17,876 nucleotides of DNA from Willaertia magna (Eukaryota; Heterolobosea; Eutetramitea; Acrasida; Naegleriidae): positions 1-17,876 of the forward strand of contig CADWAF010002138.1 of assembly GCA_902984215.1 (NCBI GenBank), written 5' to 3'. Positions within the stretch are counted from its first letter, which is position 1. Every line of letters starts with the position of its first letter. Position numbers and translations under genes: made by a program. Positions 6,598 through 16,122 of this stretch are shown in pieces. A model generated the notes under the pieces. It worked only from the letters and a program-made list of their open reading frames with translations. It had not been told where the DNA came from and did no database searches.

Positions 6598-9473
6598 TAC
6601 AAAGAACCTCTTCCAACGATCTAAGGTTTTCTATGGATTCAATAGATGATACGACAACAGCGGATGATATTGAGGAAGATATTGAGATTGAGGAATTAAA
6701 TAATGATTATGAAGGGGTTAGTAAATCTAGAGAAGAAGATGATATAATGGAAAGTATAACTTTTAAAGAATATAATGTAAGTTTATTGTTTTTCTTATCT
6801 TTTTCTTAATTTATAATGTTTGGTTCTTGAAACATTCATAATTAATAGCCCCCAACAACATCAGCCTCAACAAAGAAACCAGTAACACCAATATCATCAC
6901 CGAATGGTAAGGCTAATAACCCAGTTAGACTTCATAAAGTAATACCTTCTCGTCCTCCCTCATCCTTAATGTCTAATCCTCCCACTCCTTCCTCTCTACT
7001 CTCCAAAAGTAATATTAATGCCACAACCAATAACTCTATAATGAACAATAACAATAATAATTTATCATCTCCTAACAATTTTGTAGTTAAGAAAGCCTTT
7101 TCTTCGAACAGTCATATGGATTCCTTATCTTCATCAACATTATCTTCAAAACCAAATGTCCAAATATCAAATCCTAACAATACAAAGTACGGAAGTCCTA
7201 GAAGAACAGCACTTACCTTTAATACATCTCCTAAAAATCAAAACCTTAATCAAATTATTAATTTATCTCCAACTAGTGCTAGTGCAATAAATTTTAGCAC
7301 TAATAGCAACAATGCCTTTCATAATAATAGTCCTAGCAGTAATTTCAATAATTATCATTTCGGAAACTATACGAATTACAGTAATACCAGAAATGAAGTA
7401 GAAAGCAGGCAAGAAGCCTTAATAACTGATAATCATAATAACAACGCTAATGGTTCTATACATACTTTTAGTTCACAACCATCTCCCTCTCAGCACCAAT
7501 ACCTTAAGAACAAGAAGATGAGTGTACCTTCTACAACACAGCAACAGCAACAAGTAATAAGGAAGAATCCATTATCTCCAGAACATCAACCAAATTATAA
7601 TTATTTAAGGAAAAAGAAGAATTCATTACCACCTATTAAAACAACTTCACCTCTTTCTCCTACGCAAACTTCAACATCTCCATTGATACCAACAACAACA
7701 ACAAGTCACAAGCCATTGTCTAAAAATAGGTCTACTTCATTGTTAAATAAGGATGAAGAAAATGAAACTCAAATTATAAATAATGCCACTACTAACAATA
7801 ATAACCTATCTCCAAAAAATAGTAAAAAGGTTAAAACTGAAAAGAAAAAGAAGGAAAAGAATAAAAAGACTTCTATAAAGAATTATAAAAAAGGAGATAT
7901 AATAGGTCAAGGGGCTAGTGGCAAAGTATTTTTGGGATTTAATTTAGATAATGGTCAATTCTTTGCAATTAAGGAATGTACATTTGATAATGTCCCTGAA
8001 GATGTGTTGGAATCTAAATTAGCAGCACTTCAAAGAGAGATTAATGTAATGAAAGAACTTAAACATGAAAATATTGTACAATACTATGGAGCTGAAATTT
8101 TAGGAACAACTTTAAACATATTTCTTGAATATGTTCCTGGAGGTTCAGTTGCTTCCTTATTGAAAAAGTATGGAAGGTTATCTGGAGATCTTGTTCGACA
8201 ATACACGAAGCAAATTTTGAAAGGGTTAAAATATTTACACGATAATAGAATTGTACATAGAGGTAAGTTTAAAATATTACTATTAAACAATTTTTACAAA
8301 ATTAAATTAGATATTAAGGGAGCCAATATTTTAGTTAGTATTGACGGTGATATTAAATTGGCAGATTTTGGAGCTTCAAGAAAAATTCAAGATATAATGA
8401 CACTTTCAAACGAATTTAAATCGTTGATGGGAACTCCTTATTTTATGGCACCTGAGGTAATTATGCAAACAGGGCATGGTAGATCTGCTGACATTTGGAG
8501 TATAGGTTGTACTGTTGTAGAAATGTATACTGGAAAACCACCATTTGTAGAATATAAAACAGCAGCTGCTGTTATGTTTCATATTGCAAGTTCTAATGTA
8601 GAACCAGCTGTTCCAGATTTTGTTTCAGAAGATTGTAAAAGGTTTTTAGCTAAATGTTTCATTAGAGATCCAGAAAAAAGGGCTACTGCAGAGGATTTAT
8701 TAAATGATCCATGGATTTGTGGTGGCTCAGACAGTGACAGTGAGGAAGAAGAAGAACAACAACGAACAATTACTCCTTCTGCCTTAATGTTATCAGATGA
8801 AGAAGGGAAGAGTTTCAATACGATAGTACCTGTTACTGACAACGACTTTGATGAAAATCCAATGATGGATCCAAACGAACCAAGCAACGTTAATAATAAG
8901 ATTAAGGACATACCTCTTGAGAAAAATCCAATACAACCCGCCATCCCTCAAAAAGGTTACGATGATAAACGAGATATTAATAAGTTTCTTCGTCAAAATT
9001 CTGCTTGGCAAAGTAGATCATTCAGTTCTAAAGCTTGGAAGAGAATGATAGAATCATACAAACAACAACAAAACGAAATGGACTTCAACCTTTTTGAAGA
9101 AGAAGAGGATATACAATATAGAAAAAGGAGAAATAGTCACAATCAACCAATACCAAGCGATATAAACGAGGTTAGTGCCTTAACAAACATACAAAAGAAA
9201 GACACTGTATACAACAAAATGGAGTCAGCACTGCCAATCAAAAAACAAAATGATAAAGAAAGAGGAATTATGGCAAAACAACAAGAGCTTGACAATCTGT
9301 TAAATAACAATGGTAATATCAACCTTATAGATTCAAGAGATACCTCTCCAAATAGATCTAGAATTAAATCAGCACCTGTAAGAAGGGTTACTGATCTTGA
9401 CGAATTTACTTCAGGTAATACATTAACACCACTAAAGCAATTTACTAAACTTTCAAAAATTAATTTAAAATAA
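6594..9473 (+). CDS. STE11/MEKK-family Ser/Thr protein kinase (MAPKKK-like), three exons
   Basis: Exons 6594-6776, 6849-8262 and 8311-9473 give 919 residues. Intron 1 joins an acidic N-terminal exon (61 residues) in phase 0 to a Pro/Ser/Asn-rich region. Removing intron 2 restores HRDIKGAN at the catalytic loop. The kinase domain spans about 408-667: glycine loop GQGASG (414-419), catalytic Lys in FFAIK (K436), alpha-C Glu (about 458), HRD 531-533, DFG 551-553, GTPYFMAPE ending at 581, then DIWSIGCTVVEM. All catalytic residues are present. HRDIKGANIL and GTPY-MAPEV point to the STE11/MEKK/ANP group, which phosphorylates MAP2Ks. About 400 N-terminal residues are low complexity, with many S-P sites (possible MAPK feedback targets) and Lys-rich patches just before the kinase. 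The C-terminal 250 residues begin with a Ser/Asp/Glu cluster and show no known domain. Without splicing intron 2, the frame stays open with 16 extra residues. Confidence 0.92.
6777..6848 (+). other. Kinase intron 1 (72 bp)
   Basis: Donor GTAAGT at 6777-6782, acceptor ATAG ending at 6848, the first AG after the donor region. A possible branch site lies in cataattaa just before the acceptor. Phase 0. The unspliced frame stops within the intron (TCT TAA). Exon 2 then reads in frame for 40 codons into the ATG at 6969. Confidence 0.85.
8263..8310 (+). other. Kinase intron 2 (48 bp, stop-free, inside HRD codons)
   Basis: Donor GTAAGT at 8263-8268 and acceptor TTAG ending at 8310. Splicing joins CATAGAG to ATATTAAG, recreating His-Arg-Asp-Ile-Lys. 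The intron is 16 codons long with no stop in the host frame, so it can be mistaken for coding sequence. Confidence 0.92.
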
Positions 9474-9572
9474 ATACTTTTCCTTCCGAACTTAAAGAAG
9501 GAACCCGTACTTTTTGTTATCCTTTTGTAAATTTTTGTAAAACAAACAGAACATTTACCACGAACAAAAAAT

Positions 9573-9612
9573 GTCTAAACAATTTTAGCCCGGAAGGCTA
9601 GACAATTTTTTT
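9573..9612. other. Hairpin followed by T-run in kinase 3' region
   Basis: The 15-mer tagcc-cggaa-ggcta at 9586-9600 is a perfect 5-bp stem with a five-base loop. In an alternative fold, gtcta 9573-9577 pairs with tagac 9598-9602 around gcc/ggc. A run of nine T follows within a few bases. It resembles the 3' end of a small RNA or a processing signal, but no promoter or gene body is recognisable upstream. Confidence 0.3.
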
Positions 9613-10261
9613 TCTTTAATTTTTTACCTTTAGAATTCTTTATCGTTTCTTTTAGGATGGATCTATTCAGAAAATAACAAATCTATTGATTATTGTTGTT
9701 GTTTGTCAATCTATAGCTTTAATAGTTAGTTTAATGAATAATTCAGAGTAATTTTATTTATAATTAAAAATAAATAGTTTTAATAATATAAATTTTCCCA
9801 ACGAATAATAAATGTCATTAATCAAAACATTTTTAGAATGAATCCAACCAATAACAAACTAACCTATAAATATTAAAACACAAATCCGATAATCATTTAG
9901 ATTAAGCTAACATTATTAATTTAATCCTTAATTACCAAATAACTAATTTTCTATTTTTATAAAATCAACAAAAATTAAACATTTTCTAGATTATGAAATT
10001 CACCTTTCATTAAATTCTTTCCTTTTTTTAACAATTTACTTTTTACAAAAGGAAAACATTTGGACTATGATCTAAACTCAGCATAAATTGCAACTAGTAA
10101 TTAAAAGTATTGTTTTTGTAATTGAAGGTCTATCGCATCCAATTTGCAAAGCTAAAAAGGAATTCTCTAACGTTGCAAAAAACATTTTCAAAAAAAAACA
10201 ATTCAGTTGTCTTGTTGCTGCTGTCTGAATATTTATAAGTTTTATTCATATTGATTCATAT

Positions 10262-10277
10262 TATACAACGTTGTATA
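10262..10277. promoter_or_regulatory. 16-bp perfect palindrome in promoter of Asn-rich gene
   Basis: tatacaacgttgtata reads identically on both strands and lies 57 bp before the ATG at 10334. A second AACGTTG lies at 10169-10175. The core CAACGTTG contains two opposed AACG half-sites of the kind bound by Myb-domain proteins. Function as a factor-binding site is inference. Confidence 0.4.
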
Positions 10278-10333
10278 GATTATTGTAAACAATATACTTT
10301 TCAGTTATTTGCGTAAAGCGTTTTTTAAAAAAG

Positions 10334-12220
10334 ATGAAGAAAGAAGGGTCTTTTAATTTTGTTGACATGACAAAAGACGTTGAATTTAAAACGAGGCATA
10401 AGGGAGATAAATCATTAAAAGTAAACAAACAGTTTCGTTACAATAAGAAATTTCAAAATAATTTCTTTATTTTTAAAGCAAAAAATAGTCAAAAGAATAA
10501 ACATTTAAATAACGGTAATTGCAACAATAATGGCAACGTAAGTGACGATGGAAATAGCAATATGGGTTTACAACATATTTATGATAATAATGGGATGGCT
10601 ATGGTTATGACAGCTGGCGGGCCTCATCATTTAAATCAATTTCCAGACGTTTTAGCTAATAATAGTGGCCTTCATCAAGGTGTTGTTGGTCATACAGGTT
10701 TAGGTAATAATAATGCTACAACTAATGGTTTATTAATTGATAGTAATTTATTGTCAGCTGCCGGTCTATCACAAATCGGTAATATACCATCTTCTTCAAC
10801 AAGTACTGCAGCTTGGATGTATTCTATTCCTGCCCCTCATGTTTCTTTTGTTGAAGGGATGATGGGTTATTCACAACAATCTACAAATGGTTCTGATGTT
10901 TCTCCAACTGGGACTGGTATTAGTAATAATAATATTCTTAATGGCAATAACGGTAGTGTTAGTGGTGGACATCATTCAATGCTTGTTAATAATAATAGTT
11001 CTAATAGTAATGGTCAATCAGTCAATTCTGTCAGTAATCATCCTGCAAATACTTTACATTTTATAATGCCTAATAATACATCTTCACCAACAGATAATTC
11101 ACCAAATAGAATATTATTATCAAATACAAATCAGTCAAATAATGTAATGAATATTTCTTCATCGTTAGATAACTCTCCAAATAAGGTAATTTCTCATTCA
11201 CAATTATTAGGTGTCTCAAATACATCTAATATGAACAGTAATAATAATCAATTACAACAACAATTAAATAGTAGACAACAACTTAGTTATCTTGGTAATA
11301 TGTCATTAACACCAACTACATTTGATGATGAATGGTTATTTAATCATACTACACAAGATTCAACACCTACTTTACCTACCGGTCAATTAGGTAACAATAA
11401 TAATAATGGTAATAATAATAACAATTATTCCATACTGTATCAAACCAATAGTAACAGCAATAACAGTGGAAGTGCTAATAATAATAATAATAATACAGTT
11501 GGTTCACTATTTGGTTTTGATAATGTAACGAAGGCAAGGTATCATTCAAAAACTTCTCCATCTTCTTCAAGTTCATCATCTAATTCAGCAAATAATAATT
11601 CATTATTTAGAGATAATACAAGATCAATAAGAAAGAAGAAACGAAAGATTCCATTATTGTCAACTTCATTTACTCAAGAAACTAATGAAAGTGGTAACAA
11701 TAATTTAATTCAATCGTGGGCTCCTCAAAAACAAAATTTATTTTCAACATTATTAGATAACAAGATGAATACAACAACTATATTAAGTACAAGTACACAA
11801 GGATCTTCTCCTTCTTCATCTGAATTTAGTCCTTTATATAACAATAGTGCCTCAGTTAATAATAATAAGAATACAGAAGAAAAATCAAATAATGAAAAGA
11901 AGAGTAGTAAGGCTCAACAAGAAGTTGAACAAACAAAGAGTAGTTTAAAGTCACCACAACAACAATCTATACTTGGAGAAACAACCAAGTTCATTCCACC
12001 AACCAGTAATGCAAATATAATAACACAAAATAATAACAGTAATAATAGTAATAGTAACAACTCTGCAACAATACCTCCACAATTACAAAGACCTTCAACT
12101 TCCAGCTCTCCTCATTTGGGTCAACCAGCCGGTTACAAACAACCCTCAGAATCGAAAAATTCTGAAAGAATTGAAGATGAATTAGTTTCTATTTTGGATT
12201 CTATTCTTCAGCAAAATTAG
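10334..12220 (+). CDS. Asn/Ser-rich low-complexity (prion-like) protein, putatively nuclear
   Basis: ORF of 628 residues starting after TTAAAAAAG. The first 55 residues are basic and ordered-looking (Lys/Phe-rich). Most of the rest is low-complexity Asn, Ser, Gln and Thr with runs such as NNNNNGNNNNN near 354-364. A basic cluster RKKKRK at 433-438 is a good nuclear localisation signal. A short segment DNSPN followed by Arg or Lys occurs at 254-259 and 279-284. The C-terminus (about 611-628, ERIEDELVSILDSILQQN) is predicted to be an amphipathic helix and is the most protein-interaction-like part. No enzymatic or DNA-binding domain is visible. Such proteins are often transcription co-regulators or ribonucleoprotein-granule components, but that is only analogy. 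It is convergent with the coiled-coil gene, with 106 bp between the stops. AATAAA motifs occur at about 12273-12293. Confidence 0.75.
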   Translation: MKKEGSFNFVDMTKDVEFKTRHKGDKSLKVNKQFRYNKKFQNNFFIFKAKNSQKNKHLNNGNCNNNGNVSDDGNSNMGLQHIYDNNGMAMVMTAGGPHHLNQFPDVLANNSGLHQGVVGHTGLGNNNATTNGLLIDSNLLSAAGLSQIGNIPSSSTSTAAWMYSIPAPHVSFVEGMMGYSQQSTNGSDVSPTGTGISNNNILNGNNGSVSGGHHSMLVNNNSSNSNGQSVNSVSNHPANTLHFIMPNNTSSPTDNSPNRILLSNTNQSNNVMNISSSLDNSPNKVISHSQLLGVSNTSNMNSNNNQLQQQLNSRQQLSYLGNMSLTPTTFDDEWLFNHTTQDSTPTLPTGQLGNNNNNGNNNNNYSILYQTNSNSNNSGSANNNNNNTVGSLFGFDNVTKARYHSKTSPSSSSSSSNSANNNSLFRDNTRSIRKKKRKIPLLSTSFTQETNESGNNNLIQSWAPQKQNLFSTLLDNKMNTTTILSTSTQGSSPSSSEFSPLYNNSASVNNNKNTEEKSNNEKKSSKAQQEVEQTKSSLKSPQQQSILGETTKFIPPTSNANIITQNNNSNNSNSNNSATIPPQLQRPSTSSSPHLGQPAGYKQPSESKNSERIEDELVSILDSILQQN

Positions 12221-12326
12221 TTTCTAGTGTTTTCTAGTGACCCCAAACAAACAATTTTGTGAGATTAAAACAAATAAATGTACGATAAATAAATCCTAGT
12301 TTTTTATATTTTGTAATATACATATC

Positions 12327-14438
12327 TTAATCCATTTCAGCTAAATCGAATAAATTTTCATTCTTAAATGATCTATTGCTTAGAACGCTCATGTCCAGTT
12401 TATCACTGCCTTTGAAAACTAGTGGACTTGGAGAGGCAGCAAGTTCTGTTAATGTTTTGCCCTTAACTGTCACGTTTGAAACTGGAGTTGGAATGTCAAT
12501 AGAATACTTCAAAGGAGAAGTAAATGTGGTTGGTCTAGTTGTGTTGGAATTGGTGATTTGTTTCTTTATAAAACCTTGGTTTCCATTTAGAAGTGAAAGA
12601 GGTTTTCTTCCAGTAAGAGGTGATTTGGAACTAGTTAAACCTTTTGAGGTTACAGGAATGGGATTACTAGTAACTGATGAGGATAAACTTGTGGTACTTA
12701 AGTTATCATCATTTAAATTATTGTCAGTGGGTATTGTAAAGGATGCCTTAGATTTAGTGGACACCGAAGAAGTAGTACTTGTAGTTACACTAGTTGTAAT
12801 ACTGGTATTAGCAGCACTAACGTCCCTTGAGGTTGTAAACTTAGAAGGTCTTTGAACTGTTATTTCCTTTATAATTGGTTTTTCTTCTTCCTCTAAATCT
12901 TCTTTTTTCAAAGGAGCTTGGGTATTGTTGGATTGTTGTTTTTCTTCCTCCTTTTTAGTTGATGTTGAGCTTATTGAGGAAACTCTAGAATTCATACTCA
13001 CAGAACTAAAATTATCATCATCATCTACAACAATTGAAGATTGTTCCGAAAACACCCTACTTCCTTGACTCATGCCTAAAGCTGAACTTAAGCCCTTTTC
13101 TTTTCCTAATAGAATAGACCTTTGTTCTTGATTTTTCTTCAATGCCTTAATTAAAATTTTCATTCTTCCATTATCCTTTTCCATTCTATCAACTACTTGT
13201 TTAAAATCTTCAATTTCATTATCTTTATCTTTAATTTCTTTTCTTAATTGTTCTAATTGGTCTATGAATGTTTTTTGCATCGTCTTTTTAGATCCCTCCA
13301 TTGTATTTATTTGTTTTTGTAGCCTTTCAATATTTTCTTCTTTTTGTTTAATTATTTCTTCCATTTGAATAGTTTGTAGATGTAATTCTTCAACTTTCTT
13401 CAAATAATTTTCCTTTTCATTGTTTATATTTCCTAATTGACTTATTCTTTCTTTCAATCTAGAAGTCAATTCTTCTTCGGAACGCCTTCTCTCTTCTTTA
13501 ACAAATCTTATTCTTTCCTCTAACTCATTATTCTTTTCAATTGCACTTTCTAATTGTTCTTGTAACCTTAAATTCTCGCTTTTCATTTCAACCGTTTGTT
13601 TTTGATGTTGGTGATTCATTTGACAAAAAGTATCTAACTGTTCCCTTAATGCTTCCAAATCACTAGAAGACCTAGAATATTGATTTTCTAATTGATAATA
13701 AGCATTTTTATATTCCTCCGACCTTTCCTTTTCTTCCTGCAATTTATCATTAGTTTCATTTAAGGTCTTTTCCATCTTTTCGTAATTTAATTTTAATGTA
13801 TTATATTGCTCTAATGTTTGTTCTAATTGATTTTTAAACTTAGGTAACTGTTGTTCGTATTCATTCTTCTTATTATAAATTGTATCTTGTTGGGATTTCA
13901 AAGTTGAAATCTCGTTACTTTTTTGAGAGACAATATCAAGTAATTGTTGTTTTTGAGAAGTAGTTGTTTCTAACTCACTTCTTAAATGTTCAATTTCTCT
14001 TAAATATTTATTATTTTCATCTGACTCTTTTTGATGTATTCCTACTAATTCACTATATTTCTGATTTAATAATCCCCATTCATTTTGTAACTCACCAAAT
14101 TGTGTTCTTAATGATTTATTTTCTTCCTCTAATGAATTAACTTTCATTTTATAAGATGATAAATTATACAATTGTTGTGCTACTTGTTCATCATCTACTT
14201 TTATTTCTAATGCATTTTCCAATACCTTAATTTCTTTATATTGTTCCCCAATTATATGTTCTAACTTTTTTTTATCATACTCCAAAACCTCTACCTTATC
14301 CTTTAATGCTAATACCTTTTTCTCAAAAGTAGAAGAGCCAGCCTGTATTTCCATTATCACCAAACAATTGTTAATTCATTATCACTTTCAAATAAAAATT
14401 AGCCTTACCTTAATGGAGCTTGTTGAATTGTTCTTCAT
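12327..14438 (-). CDS. Long coiled-coil protein with Ser/Thr-rich tail, two exons
   Basis: The long frame on the minus strand begins at 14363 with MVIMEIQ, but that ATG lacks the A-run seen before other starts. A better model uses ATG at 14436-14438, preceded by ATCAAAAAA. It has a 30-base first exon (14409-14438, MKNNSTSSIK), an intron 14343-14408 with GTAAGG donor and ACAG acceptor, and exon 2 at 12327-14342 joined in phase 0 at AGSSTFEKK. The product is then 681 residues. Residues about 15-413 are an almost continuous coiled coil (repeated LEEE, LRSELE and LQEQLE heptads). A basic link and DDDD patch follow, then a 230-residue Ser/Thr-rich disordered tail with several S-P sites, ending FDLAEMD. 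There is no motor, kinase or membrane segment, so a scaffold or cytoskeletal/basal-body role is likely but unproven. An antisense ORF at 12376-12855 is a shadow. Confidence 0.82.
14343..14408 (-). other. Intron in coiled-coil gene (66 bp)
   Basis: On the minus strand the donor GTAAGG starts at 14408 and the acceptor ATACAG ends at 14343. A possible branch region is gaattaac. Phase 0. The unspliced frame stops at TGA in the seventh intron codon. This intron is less certain than the others because it rests on start context and splice consensus, not on a restored domain. Confidence 0.65.
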
Positions 14439-14512
14439 TTTTTTGATGCCTATAATTTACGATCCTTACCGCCAAAATTTTCACATCTCGTTTTCTAACG
14501 GAAAATGTTACA

Positions 14513-15805
14513 TCATTTTCTAATTTTTGTTGTTGTAAAGGAATTATTTGTATCTATAACGTTTTTTCGTTTGAGTGATTTTACTGCTTGTTGTTGTTGC
14601 CGTTGTTCAAAATCTACATCTATTGAAATATCACATAACTTTGAGGATTGTAATAGTGCAATTTTTAAATTATTTTTAAATCTATAAATGTCAGTTAATT
14701 CTTCTTTCTCTAAACTATAATAAAAATAGGTGGAATATCCTTCACATTTAACATTATTCATCCAACTATAAGGTATATTCATTTTTGTTAATTCTACTCT
14801 ATTTTCTTTTTCTAAAAAACCTAATTGACCAACTTTATTTGAACCACACCCATAAAACTCATCATTTATAGTTCTAATTACTATATGACAATCACTAATA
14901 GATACATCTAATACTGGAACATGAAATGGAAAAATCAAATGTTTAAAAACGGTACTTTGTGTAAACTCAAAACCATTGTTGTAACTGCTGCTAAGTAATT
15001 TATGTCTTCCTGAAGTATAAATATTTCCTGCTTTTGTTAATATTAAGGTATAAAAATCTCCACATTCTACTTTTTCAACAATTTCATAAAATTGTTGCAC
15101 TTTTTCAAATTCTTTCCTATTCATACTATCACCCAAACCAAGTTGACCTAATTACATGATGACTAGTTAAATTGAAAGTAACTTACCTAATGAATTATTA
15201 CCATTTCCATAAATTTCATTTCTTTTTGTAATAAGTATACAATGTTTATATCCAAATTTTATATCTTTTGTAATAAAATTAATTTTTGTAAAAGTAGTGG
15301 CTTGATTTGTTTTAAAACAATTATTGAAACCAGAAATATATGATTCTCCAATAGCTGTTATTAAAACACAATTATAATCGCTACAAACTACTTTACAAAT
15401 ATTTTTTATATTAAGATTGAGTTTTGTAAATGTAGGAATATTGTGTGGCATTGTTAAAACATCCAATTGACCTTTCTTATTATTTCCATAAACAAAAACC
15501 TCATCCTCTTTTGTGACAACTACATAAAACTTTAAACCACATCCAACTAATTTAATACTGTCATCAAAATGAACTTTAATTAGATCATTACTTAATTTAC
15601 AGTATTCGTCACTATTGTCAAAGTAATAAACTTCATCTAAAATATTACACAAAATAATGGAGCCATTATAAATAGATACTTGTTTAATAAATACTTCATT
15701 GTTTTCTCTTATCTTTATCTTGTGAAACGGAGATGCAATACTAGACGACACTTGACTAAAATCTTCGTTCAATCCACAATAAATTAATGCCGGAAATGAA
15801 TTCAT
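14513..15805 (-). CDS. RCC1-repeat protein with vestigial BTB start and basic tail, two exons
   Basis: Exon 1 (15187-15805) and exon 2 (14513-15147) join across a 39-bp intron to give 417 residues. The join rebuilds a textbook RCC1 signature, GNGNNSLG/QLGLGD, at 200-213. Other signatures are VYGNNKKGQLD (105-115) and YGCGSNKVGQLG (305-316), with weaker blades near 158 and 250. It is a diverged beta-propeller and a paralogue of the gene at 1682-2944. Near the C-terminus, LCDISIDVDF (377-386) resembles the first strand of a BTB domain. It is followed not by BTB but by a Gln run and a basic tail with KSLKRK (396-401), a possible nuclear signal. The ATG at 15803-15805 follows a run of A on the minus strand. 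It sits 74 bp before the coiled-coil gene start and is divergent from the TMEM181-like gene. Partner and pathway are unknown. Confidence 0.85.
15148..15186 (-). other. Intron in minus-strand RCC1 gene (39 bp)
   Basis: On the minus strand the donor GTAAGT starts at 15186 and the acceptor TTAG ends at 15148. A possible branch site tttaact lies about 17 bases before the acceptor. Phase 1. Splicing recreates LGQLGLGD. Retention leads to a TAA after five codons of the intron. It is very short, near the lower limit for spliceosomal introns. Confidence 0.9.
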
Positions 15806-16122
15806 TTTTTTTTATTGTTAATATCATTCCTTTCGCTTTCTTCTTGCAGAACTAGCACAAGTGTTATTCTTTTCAAACGTTATTAACTCTATCCTTTATG
15901 CTTAAATTGTCCTTTGTTTTGCCACTGTATCAAATAATGAAGCTTGCTTCTACTTTCTTTCCATTGACCTGTTTATCTTTGGCACCTTTTCTATTTTAAT
16001 TTAAAAAAAATTTAAAAAAAAAAGGCAAAAAAATATATGCATTATTAACGATTTCACTAAGCCTTTCAATAAATTTCTAACAGAAAAACAAATAGATTTA
16101 ACAAGTATTAAATAAATAAATA
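15806..16122. promoter_or_regulatory. Bidirectional promoter region between RCC1 and TMEM181-like genes
   Basis: These 317 bases lie between two divergently transcribed genes and hold no ORF or RNA gene that I can support. The notable feature is a paired A-tract at about 16000-16031 (tttaaaaaaaa twice, then more A), which would be stiff, nucleosome-disfavouring DNA. The remainder is AT-rich without a recognisable TATA box position. Confidence 0.5.

Larger units (their letters stand above)
9474..10333. other. 860-bp AT-rich intergenic spacer
   Basis: No ORF or RNA gene can be supported. The left end, presumably the kinase 3' region, has a 6-bp hairpin (tccttc 9481-9486 with gaagga 9497-9502) and a second GC-richer hairpin before a T-run near 9600. 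The middle, about 9700-10060, is nearly all A/T. The right end carries a 16-bp palindrome at 10262-10277 and should contain the promoter of the Asn-rich gene. Confidence 0.6.

Noticed and set aside
8263..8310. Genuine 16-residue insertion in the kinase catalytic loop
   Set aside because: Exact GTAAGT and TTAG borders, AT-rich content, and restoration of HRDIKGAN show it is an intron, though retention remains possible.
8084..9011. Three minus-strand ORFs opposite the kinase gene
   Set aside because: Antisense shadows of kinase and tail coding sequence, with no recognisable domains.
12376..12855. 159-residue plus-strand ORF
   Set aside because: Lies wholly antisense to the coiled-coil protein's Ser/Thr-rich tail; its Val/Leu-rich composition is what the reverse complement of Ser/Thr/Asn codons gives, and it has no domain or A-run start.
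14442..14480. 20-base GTAAGG...TATAG mini-intron in the coiled-coil gene's leader
   Set aside because: Far too short for spliceosomal removal; probably a chance donor-like sequence.
14513..15805. Two tandem RCC1 genes, or one RCC1 pseudogene split by a stop
   Set aside because: The gap has a donor and acceptor that restore a perfect GQLGLGD signature, so one spliced gene is simpler.
15794..15807. 14-bp palindrome aaatgaattcattt spanning the RCC1 start codon
   Set aside because: Explained by a coding start Met-Asn-Ser after an A-run; nothing suggests regulation.
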